From positions 1 through 20,043 of the IMG/VR virus record IMGVR_UViG_3300017770_000245: a DNA stretch of 20,043 nucleotides; one strand, written 5' to 3'. The stretch is from a virus. Of the stretch, positions 7,221-13,954 are shown in pieces. The notes beneath the pieces were generated by a model. It did not search any database. It saw nothing but the letters and a program-made list of their open reading frames with translations, and was not told where the DNA came from. Position numbers and translations under genes: made by a program. Numbering within the stretch: position 1 is the first letter of the stretch; each line of letters opens with the position of its first letter.

Positions 7221-7790
7221 GGCCTTTTTGCAAATAAGTTTGATTTTATTTGCATCGAACTTTACGAATGGTGTATACTTCTCGATTAGTCTTTTCTGGT
7301 CAGGCCAAATAATAGTGTCCTTAATCTTCTTAGACTCTCGAGGAATAAACCCCAATATGGAATTAAGAATAACTACTGTTTCCAATAGTATTTCTTCTTG
7401 CATCCATAACTTTATGATTAGAGGATGTTGTCCATCTTCTGAAATAAGAAGTTGTTCTAAATCATAATCACATAGTTTATTTATATCCACTTCAAAGGTT
7501 CGATGAATACTTTCTTGAACTTTTTTGAAGTGTTTAAAATTCTGTTCTGCTTCTGAATCTAACATATCACCTACGTATTTGCCATTATTAACAAATTGTG
7601 ATACATAAAAATCCATTAGATTACCATTATATTTTTTCGCTAACTTAGCAAAGAAATATTTATCCTTACGCTTTAAAAACGAATTGGTAGTTACATTAGA
7701 CTTAAAGTTATATTTCACTGCATCATAATTAGATTCGAAATGCAACTTTAAAGCATTGTATAACTTATATGACTCAAATGGGTCATTCAT
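7206..7790 (-). CDS. 59: DNA helicase loader gp59
   Basis: A 194-residue protein matching T4 gp59 (217), which loads the gp41 replicative helicase onto gp32-coated fork DNA. Shared features include YKLYNALKLH near the N-terminus, DAVKYNF, the basic KRKDKYFFAKLAKKYNG, and a C-terminal helical half containing ETVVILNSILGFI. The gene order 33-59-32 is the T4 order. The start ATG overlaps the gp33 stop (ATGA at 7787-7790). No strong ribosome site is seen, so translation is probably coupled. A TATAAATA at 7478-7485 within the gene may be chance. Confidence 0.9.
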   Translation of the reverse strand: MNDPFESYKLYNALKLHFESNYDAVKYNFKSNVTTNSFLKRKDKYFFAKLAKKYNGNLMDFYVSQFVNNGKYVGDMLDSEAEQNFKHFKKVQESIHRTFEVDINKLCDYDLEQLLISEDGQHPLIIKLWMQEEILLETVVILNSILGFIPRESKKIKDTIIWPDQKRLIEKYTPFVKFDANKIKLICKKAFTKP

Positions 7791-8023
7791 ACTGGTAAGC
7801 TATTCTTTTTCTTTTGTTTAATTAAATTTTTTGAAGTAACTTGAGCTTCTAGTTTTTCTTTTAATGAATCAGTAAGAAGTTTTGGTACGTTTCTCATATC
7901 CAATCCTCTTTTATCCACTATATAAACCATTGCATCAAGGTAATCCATATCGGTTCTTTTTGAGACTAATTCTTCTACAGCTGTAGAGAATCTTTTCTTA
8001 GTCATTATTTTTTCTTCAAGCAT
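7787..8023 (-). CDS. 33: Late transcription co-activator gp33
   Basis: A 78-residue protein, shorter than T4 gp33 (112) but of the size found in marine T4-like phages. The pattern FSTAVEELVSKRTDMDYLDAM, then NVPKLLTDSLKEKLEAQ, resembles gp33 of that group. In T4, gp33 bridges RNA polymerase to the sliding clamp and works with sigma gp55 at TATAAATA promoters, which are present in this window. Two starts are possible: ATG 8023, with AGGA rather close, or ATG 8005 (MTKKRF), which matches the usual beginning of the family better. The start is therefore uncertain by six codons. Confidence 0.8.
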   Translation of the reverse strand: MLEEKIMTKKRFSTAVEELVSKRTDMDYLDAMVYIVDKRGLDMRNVPKLLTDSLKEKLEAQVTSKNLIKQKKKNSLPV

Positions 8024-8027
8024 AATC

Positions 8028-9185
8028 CTATAGTACCCTCAGCAGAATTGTATCAGCGTTAATCCTACCATTTGGCACACTTTGTTTTGTAGTTAATTTA
8101 TCCCACACCTGTTTCTGAATTTTAGTAGGTGCGAGGGTGAGTACATTGGGTAACACATCTTCTGGTTTTCTAAGCTTTGTGGTTTTAGATAGCTTATCGT
8201 CAAAGTTTTTAATTGATGTACCTTTTACTTCAAACCCTGTTGTGCTTACAGAATAATACTCTGTCAGCTTTCTAGTTTTAGTGTTATAGGTAAATAACCT
8301 TTCCTTACCAGGAATCATAACTGGATTGATTGATGTTAGTTTTGCCTCAACATCATCAGTTTTATATTGGAGCTTGGCGACTTGTTCGTCTGATGCTTTT
8401 CTCTTTTTGGCCCTAGGAACTCTAGCTGATTTGGCATTTAATTTTGCCCTTGCTACGTCCTCCAGGATTTTTTCTAGGAGTGTCATCATTTTCTTTTTAT
8501 TGCCCTTAGAGATATGTGAATAAGCTTCTACAGCCTGCTCACATGTTTTATTATAGGCATCAGACACCAAGTCTAGCTCAAATTGAATTCTATCTGCGAA
8601 TATATTTACACCCGCACCTTTGATTTTATGCATTTGTAGTAATGAATAAGCTGGAAATTTAATCTTATCGTATTCACCTTCGAACCATTTATCAATTACC
8701 ATTTCATCAAAGTCTACCCAAATAGTATCGAGTACTTTCTTTTGCATTCTTTGACGAGGTGTAATGACAACTGCCGGTGCAGTTGCTTTTTTCTCTATAA
8801 CAATAGACTTACCAATCTTTAGACATTCTCTTAAATGTCTTTCAATTCTTTGTGGAATAGTTTCGTCTGAGGTTGTTGGCATATCATCGAGTGGAATACC
8901 TGCGTTGAAGCATCGTATGTTATTACCCGTGCCTTGATTGAGTCTCCAGTTTTCTACTTTCTTTAAAGCTACAATATCTTTCTTAGAAAATCCTAATACC
9001 TTTTCGGCATAGATTAGAATAACTGGTGCGTTTGTTTTTGCGTTATTGTAATAGTTAAAATAACGAGTTGACGATGAAAATGCTTTGGATAGTTCTTCAC
9101 CTTTTAACTCTTGACCATGATAATTTGGTTCACTGCCAAGATACTTATCTTCGAGGGATGGACCTCTGCGTTTAGCTTTTGCCAT
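8028..9185 (-). CDS. Conserved marine T4-like phage protein of unknown function (385 aa)
   Basis: A basic, soluble protein that starts MAKAKRRGPSLEDKYLGSEP. A protein with this type of opening lies upstream of gp33 in cyanophages and pelagimyophages as I remember them, without known function. About residues 225-275 are Lys/Ala-rich and helical (KGNKKKMMTLLEKILEDVAR, then KSARVPRAKKRKASD) and would bind nucleic acid by charge alone. The C-terminus has a beta-rich part (RLFTYNTKTRKLTEYYSVST). AGGAG is six bases from the ATG, and a cassette-type early promoter lies at 9211-9239. Early expression and position next to gp33-gp59-gp32 suggest a role in replication or transcription, but this is inference only. 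Confidence 0.85.
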   Translation of the reverse strand: MAKAKRRGPSLEDKYLGSEPNYHGQELKGEELSKAFSSSTRYFNYYNNAKTNAPVILIYAEKVLGFSKKDIVALKKVENWRLNQGTGNNIRCFNAGIPLDDMPTTSDETIPQRIERHLRECLKIGKSIVIEKKATAPAVVITPRQRMQKKVLDTIWVDFDEMVIDKWFEGEYDKIKFPAYSLLQMHKIKGAGVNIFADRIQFELDLVSDAYNKTCEQAVEAYSHISKGNKKKMMTLLEKILEDVARAKLNAKSARVPRAKKRKASDEQVAKLQYKTDDVEAKLTSINPVMIPGKERLFTYNTKTRKLTEYYSVSTTGFEVKGTSIKNFDDKLSKTTKLRKPEDVLPNVLTLAPTKIQKQVWDKLTTKQSVPNGRINADTILLRVL

Positions 9186-9210
9186 AATATACTCCTATAA
9201 TATAAAATCT

Positions 9211-9239
9211 ATTATACCAGGATTAGGTTCAAATGTACA
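9211..9239 (-). promoter_or_regulatory. Early promoter cassette, copy 1
   Basis: Minus-strand TGTACA, 17 bp, TATAAT, with AAAACAC directly upstream of the -35 and CTGG before the -10. It begins immediately after the stop codon of the gene ending at 9245. It drives the 385-residue gene and probably gp33-gp59-gp32. Confidence 0.75.
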
Positions 9240-9244
9240 GTGTT

Positions 9245-9580
9245 TTATTCAGTTGGACCGTATTTAGTTTGATGAGTTTCGGTTGTACCACCATAATTTG
9301 GTACGAATTCTCCTCTCTCATTCAATTTTCCTGGTAAGGGTTTGTCAGAAACTTGGCTTAACCATGAATCTCTATGTGATTCTGTTGTTTCTAAACTTTC
9401 GCCTGGGTACCAATCAACGCCTAAATTAAAGTGGTCTTGTACATATAAGACACCGTATACTAATTTAGGTATAGCGTATTCATCGATATGACTTACTACG
9501 ACTCCTTGATATCTACCTTTTACATCCTTAGATATAAATGTATAATCATTGTCTTTCAAATAGCTGTTTAGGTATTCCAT
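9245..9580 (-). CDS. Hypothetical protein, late-promoter driven (111 aa)
   Basis: I do not recognise this protein. It is acidic and soluble, without signal peptide or membrane segment. The N-terminal two thirds look beta-rich (YTFISKDVKGRYQGVVVSHI, YGVLYVQDHFNLGVDWYPGE), and the C-terminus is polar and probably disordered (GGTTETHQTKYGPTE). A strong GAGGAG lies five bases before the ATG, and a late promoter at 9600-9607 stands just upstream, so a late or virion-related role is possible. It is flanked by DNA ligase upstream and an early promoter cassette directly downstream. Confidence 0.8.
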   Translation of the reverse strand: MEYLNSYLKDNDYTFISKDVKGRYQGVVVSHIDEYAIPKLVYGVLYVQDHFNLGVDWYPGESLETTESHRDSWLSQVSDKPLPGKLNERGEFVPNYGGTTETHQTKYGPTE

Positions 9581-9599
9581 ATATACTCCTCTATTAAAC

Positions 9600-9607
9600 T
9601 ATTTATA
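9600..9607 (-). promoter_or_regulatory. T4-type late promoter for the 111-aa gene
   Basis: A perfect TATAAATA on the minus strand lies immediately downstream of the ligase stop codon and 20 bases upstream of the ATG at 9580, with GAGGAG in the leader. Confidence 0.65.
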
Positions 9608-9609
9608 AG

Positions 9610-11025
9610 TTAAATCTTTTCACCAGGCTTTGAACCTCTCCAACCTTTGAACCTTGGGAACCTTATACTATGCTTTCCATCAATCATTTCAGTAACACAG
9701 TCACCTCTAACTTCAGCAATTAATCCCATGTATTTATCTTTATTGTCCCAGATTTCTTGTCTTTGTTCGTCAGTAAATCCTGAGCCAACATTAGTATTAA
9801 TAAGTTGACCTGTATCTATTCCTTCACAAACTAAATTACCTAACCTTCCTTCATTTTTTCCAGTACCTTCGACGATATCTATAACAGCTAATGATTTTTC
9901 TACAAATGGCTTAATCTTTAACCAATCGTTACTTCGAGTAGCTCTCCATAATGAATTTCTATCCTTTACAATGATTCCTTCAAACTGATATTTTACAGCT
10001 TCGGTTGTATAGTAATGTAATGATTTTGCGGCTTGGCCTTCACCATCTTCTTGTTTTAAATTGACTTCATTATAATCTATAAGCTGTATTTGTTCTGCCC
10101 AAAAGAAGTCTGGTAATTCTCTAGTCAATTCAGTTAATTGTAATTTTCTTTCAATTAATGTTTTAGTACTTTCGCCTTTAATAAATTCGTCAAAAGGTAT
10201 AACATCAAAGATTGCATAATAAATATCCTTTACTTCTATTTCATATTTCTTATGTAATAAATGCATTAACTCTTGAAAGGTTGTACTCATTAATTCGCCA
10301 TCAAAGACTAATCCTTGAAGTTCTGGTACATTTAAAATATTGTGTACTTCATCAGGAATTACTTTAGGGTTAATCTCTTTACCATTTCTTGTATAGTAAG
10401 TTACTTTATTTTTATTCACAACTGCAAGACATCTAACGCCATCGTATTTATTTTCAATAATGGAATCACCCATTAAATGTTCTTTACCTGTGCCATCGCT
10501 GGCTAATTGTACACCGAATGTTTTAATTAGATTGCCTCCATAAGCTTTATTAATTGTTTTTGCAGTAATACCACATTTCAAATCTTTGAGTAGGATTCTG
10601 CGATACCAATAGTTCCATTCATCTACACCTTTAGTATTCATTAACATAAATTCAACTAAGTCTTTAGCTGCATTACCAGTTACATGTCTACTTCTTAATG
10701 ACTTTAAAACTACCAACTCAAAATCAGCATAAGCCATATACTTTGGCAATGCCATGGCTACTTGGTCATACATTTCATCACCACCTGTTGAAAAACTCGA
10801 CCCTCTAATTTGTTGGTGAGCTACTTCTGTAGGTAATGGACACTCCTCAAGTTTCTCTGGTATTTGTTTTATACCATAAGTTACATAAGGGTCATAACAT
10901 GCAATTAAACCATACTTAAATTCATGATTTCTATTTTGAGATTTTAGAATTTCTATCTTATCGTTTCTACCTGGTGTTTCTTCTAGTAGTTTAATAACTT
11001 CCCAGGGTTTCATTTCTTTTTCCAT
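9610..11025 (-). CDS. 30: ATP-dependent DNA ligase, T4 gp30-like
   Basis: The protein has 471 residues (T4 ligase has 487). It seals nicks in DNA with ATP through a lysyl-AMP intermediate. Motif I is ENKYDGVR, with nucleotidyl lysine K193. Further motifs are FDGE (241-244), EGIIVK (349-354) and WLKIKP (368-373), followed by an OB-fold C-terminal domain. The N-terminal 180 residues (FSTGGDEMYD, LKDLKCGITAKTINKAYG) match the DNA-binding domain of T4-type ligases. Start choice is between ATG 11025 and ATG 11013 (MKPWEV). Neither has a strong ribosome site. A GC-rich hairpin lies upstream at 11046-11084 and may limit read-through from the small genes before it. Confidence 0.93.
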   Translation of the reverse strand: MEKEMKPWEVIKLLEETPGRNDKIEILKSQNRNHEFKYGLIACYDPYVTYGIKQIPEKLEECPLPTEVAHQQIRGSSFSTGGDEMYDQVAMALPKYMAYADFELVVLKSLRSRHVTGNAAKDLVEFMLMNTKGVDEWNYWYRRILLKDLKCGITAKTINKAYGGNLIKTFGVQLASDGTGKEHLMGDSIIENKYDGVRCLAVVNKNKVTYYTRNGKEINPKVIPDEVHNILNVPELQGLVFDGELMSTTFQELMHLLHKKYEIEVKDIYYAIFDVIPFDEFIKGESTKTLIERKLQLTELTRELPDFFWAEQIQLIDYNEVNLKQEDGEGQAAKSLHYYTTEAVKYQFEGIIVKDRNSLWRATRSNDWLKIKPFVEKSLAVIDIVEGTGKNEGRLGNLVCEGIDTGQLINTNVGSGFTDEQRQEIWDNKDKYMGLIAEVRGDCVTEMIDGKHSIRFPRFKGWRGSKPGEKI

Positions 11026-11045
11026 ATTTTTTTTCCAATAAAAGT

Positions 11046-11084
11046 CCCCGGCCCAAGTTCAAAGGAGTGAATGAAGGGCCGGGG
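11046..11084 (-). terminator. GC-rich hairpin between a small gene and the ligase gene
   Basis: CCCCGGCCC and GGGCCGGGG form a perfect 9-bp, all-GC stem around a 21-base loop (11055-11075). On the minus strand the stem is followed by ACTTTTATT, a weak U-rich tract, so it may act as an intrinsic terminator or attenuator ahead of the ligase gene. The composition is very unlike the AT-rich surroundings. Termination is inferred, not certain. Confidence 0.55.
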
Positions 11085-11090
11085 ATAAAA

Positions 11091-11309
11091 CTACTCCACT
11101 AAGGCTTTAGACAAGTCTTGAGTTGGTATAGTTTTAATTCCTAAAACATAATTTTCTGCCGCGCTTTCCGCATAGGCTTCGGATTTTCCAACGTACCACT
11201 CTGTTAAAGGAGTGTCGTTGTTTCTGAAGTATTTTACTCCATATCCACTATTCTTTTCGTATACTACTTGAGCTTTTTGCTCTTGATTTGAATATTCAGA
11301 TAGTATCAT
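11091..11309 (-). CDS. Small conserved phage protein (72 aa), function unknown
   Basis: The protein begins MILSEYSNQEQKAQVVYE and contains SEAYAESAAENYVLGIK. I recall small proteins with this beginning and this AEDAAENWVLGI-type ending as common in marine T4-like phages, without known function. It is soluble and looks like one small beta-plus-helix domain. GGAG lies seven bases before the ATG, and the start overlaps the stop of the 46-residue gene upstream (ATGA at 11306-11309). The GC-rich hairpin follows its stop by about seven bases. Confidence 0.82.
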   Translation of the reverse strand: MILSEYSNQEQKAQVVYEKNSGYGVKYFRNNDTPLTEWYVGKSEAYAESAAENYVLGIKTIPTQDLSKALVE

Positions 11310-11446
11310 GTGTTATCTCCGTCTTTATATTTGATTTTTGATTTATCAAATAAGGATTGACCTTTTTCATTCGCTACACATTCACTAGATGCGATTGCAA
11401 AGAGTCCTGTCAGTCCGACAATTATTATTATTCCTAAAGTTTCCAT
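11306..11446 (-). CDS. Small membrane or exported peptide (46 aa)
   Basis: This short frame begins METLGIIIIVGLTGLFAIAS, continues SECVANEKGQ, and ends with a basic tail (KSKIKYKDGDNT). Residues 4-19 are hydrophobic, either a membrane anchor or a signal peptide. Its stop overlaps the next start as ATGA, which supports it as a real gene. A late promoter (11452-11459) ends five bases before the ATG, so the message would be nearly leaderless. I do not recognise the family. Confidence 0.6.
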   Translation of the reverse strand: METLGIIIIVGLTGLFAIASSECVANEKGQSLFDKSKIKYKDGDNT

Positions 11447-11451
11447 AATAT

Positions 11452-11459
11452 TATTTATA
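11452..11459 (-). promoter_or_regulatory. T4-type late promoter five bases before a start codon
   Basis: A perfect TATAAATA on the minus strand lies directly after the stop of the 107-residue gene. Five bases separate it from ATG 11446. It has the same spacing as the late promoter at 17268-17275. Confidence 0.6.
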
Positions 11460-11461
11460 TA

Positions 11462-11785
11462 TCATTTACCGATATGTTCCACGTCCTTTCGTGGGATTAC
11501 TTGGTTTGCACCTTTGTTATATGCCGGTGCAACCGTAAAGTTTTTTGATTCCTCAGCTTTCCAAGATTGGTCTTTTTGAGGTGTGTATACAGATGCCATA
11601 TCCATTGATGGATATTTAGACCTATGGTCTTCTGACCTCTGTTGAGCAAACGTCTTTTCTAAATGTAAAGGTTTGAACTCTGAAATGTTTGGTTTACGCT
11701 TTTTAGAATTAAGAGCATGTTTCTTTCTTTTACGCCCGTGAATATCATATCGTAAACTACCTGTATAAAAACTAGTTACTGCCAT
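11462..11785 (-). CDS. Conserved marine T4-like phage protein (107 aa), function unknown
   Basis: A very basic, probably extended protein. It begins MAVTSFYTGSLRYDIHGRKR, with HALNSKKRKP after that, and ends FTVAPAYNKGANQVIPRKDV followed by EHIGK. The FYTGS...YDIHG opening and the YTVAPAYNKG...VI ending are familiar from cyanophage and pelagiphage small proteins without known function. The strong positive charge suggests nucleic-acid binding, but there is no domain to prove it. The ATG overlaps the preceding stop as TAATG (11785). Confidence 0.83.
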   Translation of the reverse strand: MAVTSFYTGSLRYDIHGRKRKKHALNSKKRKPNISEFKPLHLEKTFAQQRSEDHRSKYPSMDMASVYTPQKDQSWKAEESKNFTVAPAYNKGANQVIPRKDVEHIGK

Positions 11786-12054
11786 TAGTTATACCTCGTG
11801 TATGAGTCAAGTAACGCATCACCTGTAAGCTTTGTTCCAAAGGTATGAATCACTTCGCCATTTTGATGTCTTACAATTACGCCACTATTATACTCTACGT
11901 CAGTAACACCTTTGCCATCTGCTGTATCTTCTGGCCTGTTATCATAGTACATAGAATCAAGTGAATGTGCATGAATAACTTTTACCTTTTCTGCCCAATC
12001 AGTAGCTTCATTAATCAATCTTTGTCTTTCTACGACATCATAATATTGTGTCAT
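11785..12054 (-). CDS. Hypothetical protein (89 aa)
   Basis: I do not recognise this gene. It is acidic and soluble. The first 35 residues are helical (ERQRLINEATDWAEKVKVIH), and the rest looks beta-rich (VTDVEYNSGVIVRHQNGEVI, then HTFGTKL). It is coupled at both ends: its ATG overlaps the previous stop (ATGA at 12051-12054), and its stop overlaps the next ATG (TAATG). It is therefore a member of a six-gene run transcribed from the cassette at 12929-12957 or the one at 13468-13496. Confidence 0.75.
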   Translation of the reverse strand: MTQYYDVVERQRLINEATDWAEKVKVIHAHSLDSMYYDNRPEDTADGKGVTDVEYNSGVIVRHQNGEVIHTFGTKLTGDALLDSYTRYN

Positions 12055-12212
12055 TGAATAACTCCGTTTGGCCTAGATTTAATATTTTCTAAAAGCTCAG
12101 TTAATTTATCCGTCCAAAGTTTTTTGAACTCTGGTGATTGTGCTCTATCTCTTACTGATAAGAGAGATTCAATCCTACGAACATCAGTCGTCATTTGATT
12201 AGTCCCAATCAT
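12051..12212 (-). CDS. Hypothetical small protein (53 aa)
   Basis: I chose ATG 12212 (MIGTNQMTTDVRRIES) because AGGAG stands five bases upstream. A longer in-frame version from 12251 would overlap the previous gene by 53 bases and has no such site. The protein is helical and charged, containing LLSVRDRAQSPEFKKLWTDK and then LTELLENIKSRPNG. It overlaps the upstream gene by 14 bases and the downstream start by four. The function is unknown. Confidence 0.7.
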   Translation of the reverse strand: MIGTNQMTTDVRRIESLLSVRDRAQSPEFKKLWTDKLTELLENIKSRPNGVIQ

Positions 12213-12414
12213 TTGTGCTCCTATAGTTGTCCATATAAGAAGAACCTGCAAGAAAGTCTTGAGTCTCCTTATCGGTATAATACATATTTTCTTCTGAAAA
12301 ACATTCCAATTGGCCAGCTGATAGATGTTTTGCTTTCTTTACAGCTTCCGTAAGTTTATTGTTACGCTTTTGAGCAACCTTTTTAATTAGAGCTAAACGT
12401 TGTTTACTAGTCAT
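12199..12414 (-). CDS. Hypothetical small protein (71 aa)
   Basis: The protein starts MTSKQRLALIKKVAQKRNNK, a basic helix that could bind nucleic acid, and ends with an acidic, aromatic tail (EENMYYTDKETQDFLAGSSY). I do not recognise the family. Its ATG overlaps the stop of the 160-residue gene (TAATG at 12412-12416), so it is co-translated with it. Confidence 0.72.
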   Translation of the reverse strand: MTSKQRLALIKKVAQKRNNKLTEAVKKAKHLSAGQLECFSEENMYYTDKETQDFLAGSSYMDNYRSTNDWD

Positions 12415-12896
12415 TATGCCACCTCTCTTGCATTAAAGTATTCACCGAGCTCAGACTCAGTGAGAATGTCGCCATCTTCCATGAGGAAAGTAGCTTTGTA
12501 ATCTTTACGTTCCTGACCCTCGAGCATTGTCCAGGCCTCAGTCTTTTCAAGGATTTCTTTACGCATCCAACCATCTTGACGATTGTCGATGTTACGAATA
12601 GCTTTAATACTGCCGTCAGCATTGCCACCAACAAAAACCTCAGTGATGGTATCCCACGCATTGATGTGGTTAGCCACTGGGTTATCGAGGGAAATGTCTT
12701 CCCAACCAAGGATGTATTCCTTCTGCATAACAGTAGAAACCTCGAGGAATGGCTTAAGGCCATTGACCAAATCAATGGTATTTACATCGTCAGATGCATG
12801 CACCAAGTAATCTGAGCCACCCTTGAACTTCCAATACGGCTCATCTGGTGTGCCATAATTCTCTTGGTATTGTGTTTGTATTAGTACTTTTTTCAT
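12414..12896 (-). CDS. Conserved phage protein of unknown function (160 aa), higher GC than neighbours
   Basis: The protein begins MKKVLIQTQYQENYGTPDEP and continues YWKFKGGSDYLVHASD. I recall an N-terminus of the type 'QYxENYG...YWKFKGGxxY' in proteins of diverse phages and some bacteria, with no known role. It is acidic and soluble, with no signal peptide. By eye it is clearly richer in G and C than the small genes around it, with synonymous C/G-ending codons, so recent acquisition is possible. It has its own early promoter cassette (12929-12957) and an AAGGAGTGAAT leader seven bases from the ATG. A second frame overlapping it is not a gene. Confidence 0.8.
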   Translation of the reverse strand: MKKVLIQTQYQENYGTPDEPYWKFKGGSDYLVHASDDVNTIDLVNGLKPFLEVSTVMQKEYILGWEDISLDNPVANHINAWDTITEVFVGGNADGSIKAIRNIDNRQDGWMRKEILEKTEAWTMLEGQERKDYKATFLMEDGDILTESELGEYFNAREVA

Positions 12897-12928
12897 AAAT
12901 TCACTCCTTAATTTGATTTTATAGTTCT

Positions 12929-12957
12929 ATTATACCAGGTCTTTGACCATTTGTACA
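12929..12957 (-). promoter_or_regulatory. Early promoter cassette, copy 2
   Basis: Minus-strand TGTACA, 17 bp, TATAAT, preceded by AAAAAACAC and by two tandem AATTAATTGCA units that overlap the stop codon of the upstream gene. The leader carries CAAATTAAGGAGTGAAT before ATG 12896. Spacer, flanks and leader are nearly the same as at 13468-13496. Confidence 0.8.
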
Positions 12958-12970
12958 GTGTTTTTTGCAA

Positions 12971-13162
12971 TTAATTTGCAATTAATTCTTTGCCTTCTAA
13001 AAGAGAACCAAAAGGTTGTGCCTTAACGCTCTTAACATAAGCTCTATTGTCCCACTTTTTCTTCTGAGTTTCGACAATGTGTTCTGCTAAATCTACGGCA
13101 TTCTTATCGCTATCTGCGTATATGTAGAATTCCATAGTCATTGAATATCTATCGATTGACAT
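12971..13162 (-). CDS. Hypothetical small protein (63 aa)
   Basis: I chose ATG 13162 (MSIDRYSMTMEFYIYADSDK) because GGAGG lies seven bases upstream and the ATG overlaps the preceding stop as TAATG. A longer in-frame start at 13198 would lie inside the upstream gene. The protein looks like a small alpha/beta domain: a first beta strand (MTMEFYIYA), a helix (DKNAVDLAEHIVETQKKKW) and a second strand (AYVKSVKAQPFG). Its stop is embedded in the repeat units of the next promoter cassette. The function is unknown. Confidence 0.72.
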   Translation of the reverse strand: MSIDRYSMTMEFYIYADSDKNAVDLAEHIVETQKKKWDNRAYVKSVKAQPFGSLLEGKELIAN

Positions 13163-13434
13163 TACGCTACCTCCAAAAGAGATAGCGGACAGTTCCAAAG
13201 TTTGCCGTCGATTTCGACTACAGCTTTCGTCCTTTTAATTTTAGTAACAACTCCTTGTTCAGAGCCTGACCTAGAGTTAACTATGACTTTAGAACCGATA
13301 TTGATAGAACTTTTAATATCATGTGCGGTCATTAGCCTAAGTTGCTTTTGTTTAATTTTGATTAACGCTATTACCTCGTTCATTTCTTCTAATGATGAGA
13401 TGCCTTTTATTGCGTTTGATATAGATTTTTTCAT
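13162..13434 (-). CDS. Small protein with C-terminal SH3/KOW-like domain (90 aa)
   Basis: Residues 1-40 are helical (SSLEEMNEVIALIKIKQKQL). Residues 45-88 look like a small SH3/KOW-type barrel: INIGSKVIVNSRSGSEQGVV, then TKIKRTKAVVEIDGKLWNCP. The G-V-V-T-K-I-K-R turn is typical of such barrels that bind RNA or ribosomes. I recall marine T4-like phages carrying proteins of this form. It is expressed from the cassette at 13468-13496 with leader AAGGAGTGAAT. The domain assignment is by pattern only. Confidence 0.78.
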   Translation of the reverse strand: MKKSISNAIKGISSLEEMNEVIALIKIKQKQLRLMTAHDIKSSINIGSKVIVNSRSGSEQGVVTKIKRTKAVVEIDGKLWNCPLSLLEVA

Positions 13435-13467
13435 TTATTCACTCCTTAATTTGAATTTGATATAGTA

Positions 13468-13496
13468 ATTATACCAGGTCTTTAGCCATTTGTACA
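13468..13496 (-). promoter_or_regulatory. Early promoter cassette, copy 3
   Basis: Minus-strand TGTACA, 17 bp, TATAAT, with AGAAAACAC upstream and CCTGG before the -10. Its 17-bp spacer differs from copy 2 by only about two bases. The leader again has CAAATTAAGGAGTGAAT before ATG 13434. Confidence 0.8.
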
Positions 13497-13507
13497 GTGT
13501 TTTCTGC

Positions 13508-13536
13508 AATTAATTGCATGTTTTTTGCAATTAATT
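13508..13536 (-). repeat. Inverted repeat next to promoter cassette copy 3
   Basis: AATTAATTGCA (13508-13518) and TGCAATTAATT (13526-13536) form an 11-bp stem with a 7-base loop that includes the stop of the metalloprotease gene. The left arm is also part of a 14-bp palindrome (13505-13518). No T tract follows, so it is not a standard terminator. The same unit recurs as a tandem at 12963-12984. Confidence 0.7.
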
Positions 13537-13944
13537 ATAGGAATTAAATGGAAAGTAATTATAGTATAACTTTTCTTCTTGAGCATGAGCCTTACGTTCC
13601 CATGGTTGATTCTCGTATGCACATTCACTAAAGTTACGACCTTTGTACATAAATGTATCTGTTAAATCGCCTCGTATGAATTGTTCAGCATGTATCATTT
13701 CATGAGCCAAAGTTTTCATTTGGTCTTCAAAAGAGAGTTGTTTTGATATGTTGATTTTAGCGTATGTTTTATCACCAATGCAATCGCCATCGGCAGTACC
13801 TTTTTGAACCCATTTTCTAAAAGTAATGAATATTACCTTTGAATGAAGACGGTTAATCTTTAGGTGTTTTTGCAGTCTATCTAGGTATAAATGTACAGTA
13901 GGAACATCTTTCTTTTTTACACCTGTTAATGCTATAATTGCCAT
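13531..13944 (-). CDS. SprT-like zinc metalloprotease (137 aa)
   Basis: This is a small single-domain protein with the zincin motif LAHEMIHAEQF: H81, E82 and H85 give two zinc ligands and the catalytic Glu. A third ligand is probably Glu in PWERKAHAQEEKLYYNY (residues 114-130). Similar SprT/HEMIH proteins occur in marine T4-like phages. Bacterial and eukaryotic relatives act on DNA-bound proteins, but the phage substrate is unknown. AAGG is eight bases from ATG 13944. It is downstream of the broken small frame at 13955-14223 and of both an early and a late promoter at 14262-14290. Its stop lies within the inverted repeat of the next promoter cassette. Confidence 0.82.
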   Translation of the reverse strand: MAIIALTGVKKKDVPTVHLYLDRLQKHLKINRLHSKVIFITFRKWVQKGTADGDCIGDKTYAKINISKQLSFEDQMKTLAHEMIHAEQFIRGDLTDTFMYKGRNFSECAYENQPWERKAHAQEEKLYYNYFPFNSYN

Positions 13945-13954
13945 AATATATGCC

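Noticed and set aside
7478-7485. TATAAATA inside gp59 (minus strand)
   Set aside because: No start codon follows at a sensible distance, and gp59 itself is not a late gene in T4. Chance is likely in AT-rich DNA.
12407-12775. A 122-codon minus-strand frame overlapping the 160-residue gene
   Set aside because: It overlaps almost completely with a better frame that has a start, leader and recognised N-terminus. The translation looks like an out-of-frame reading.
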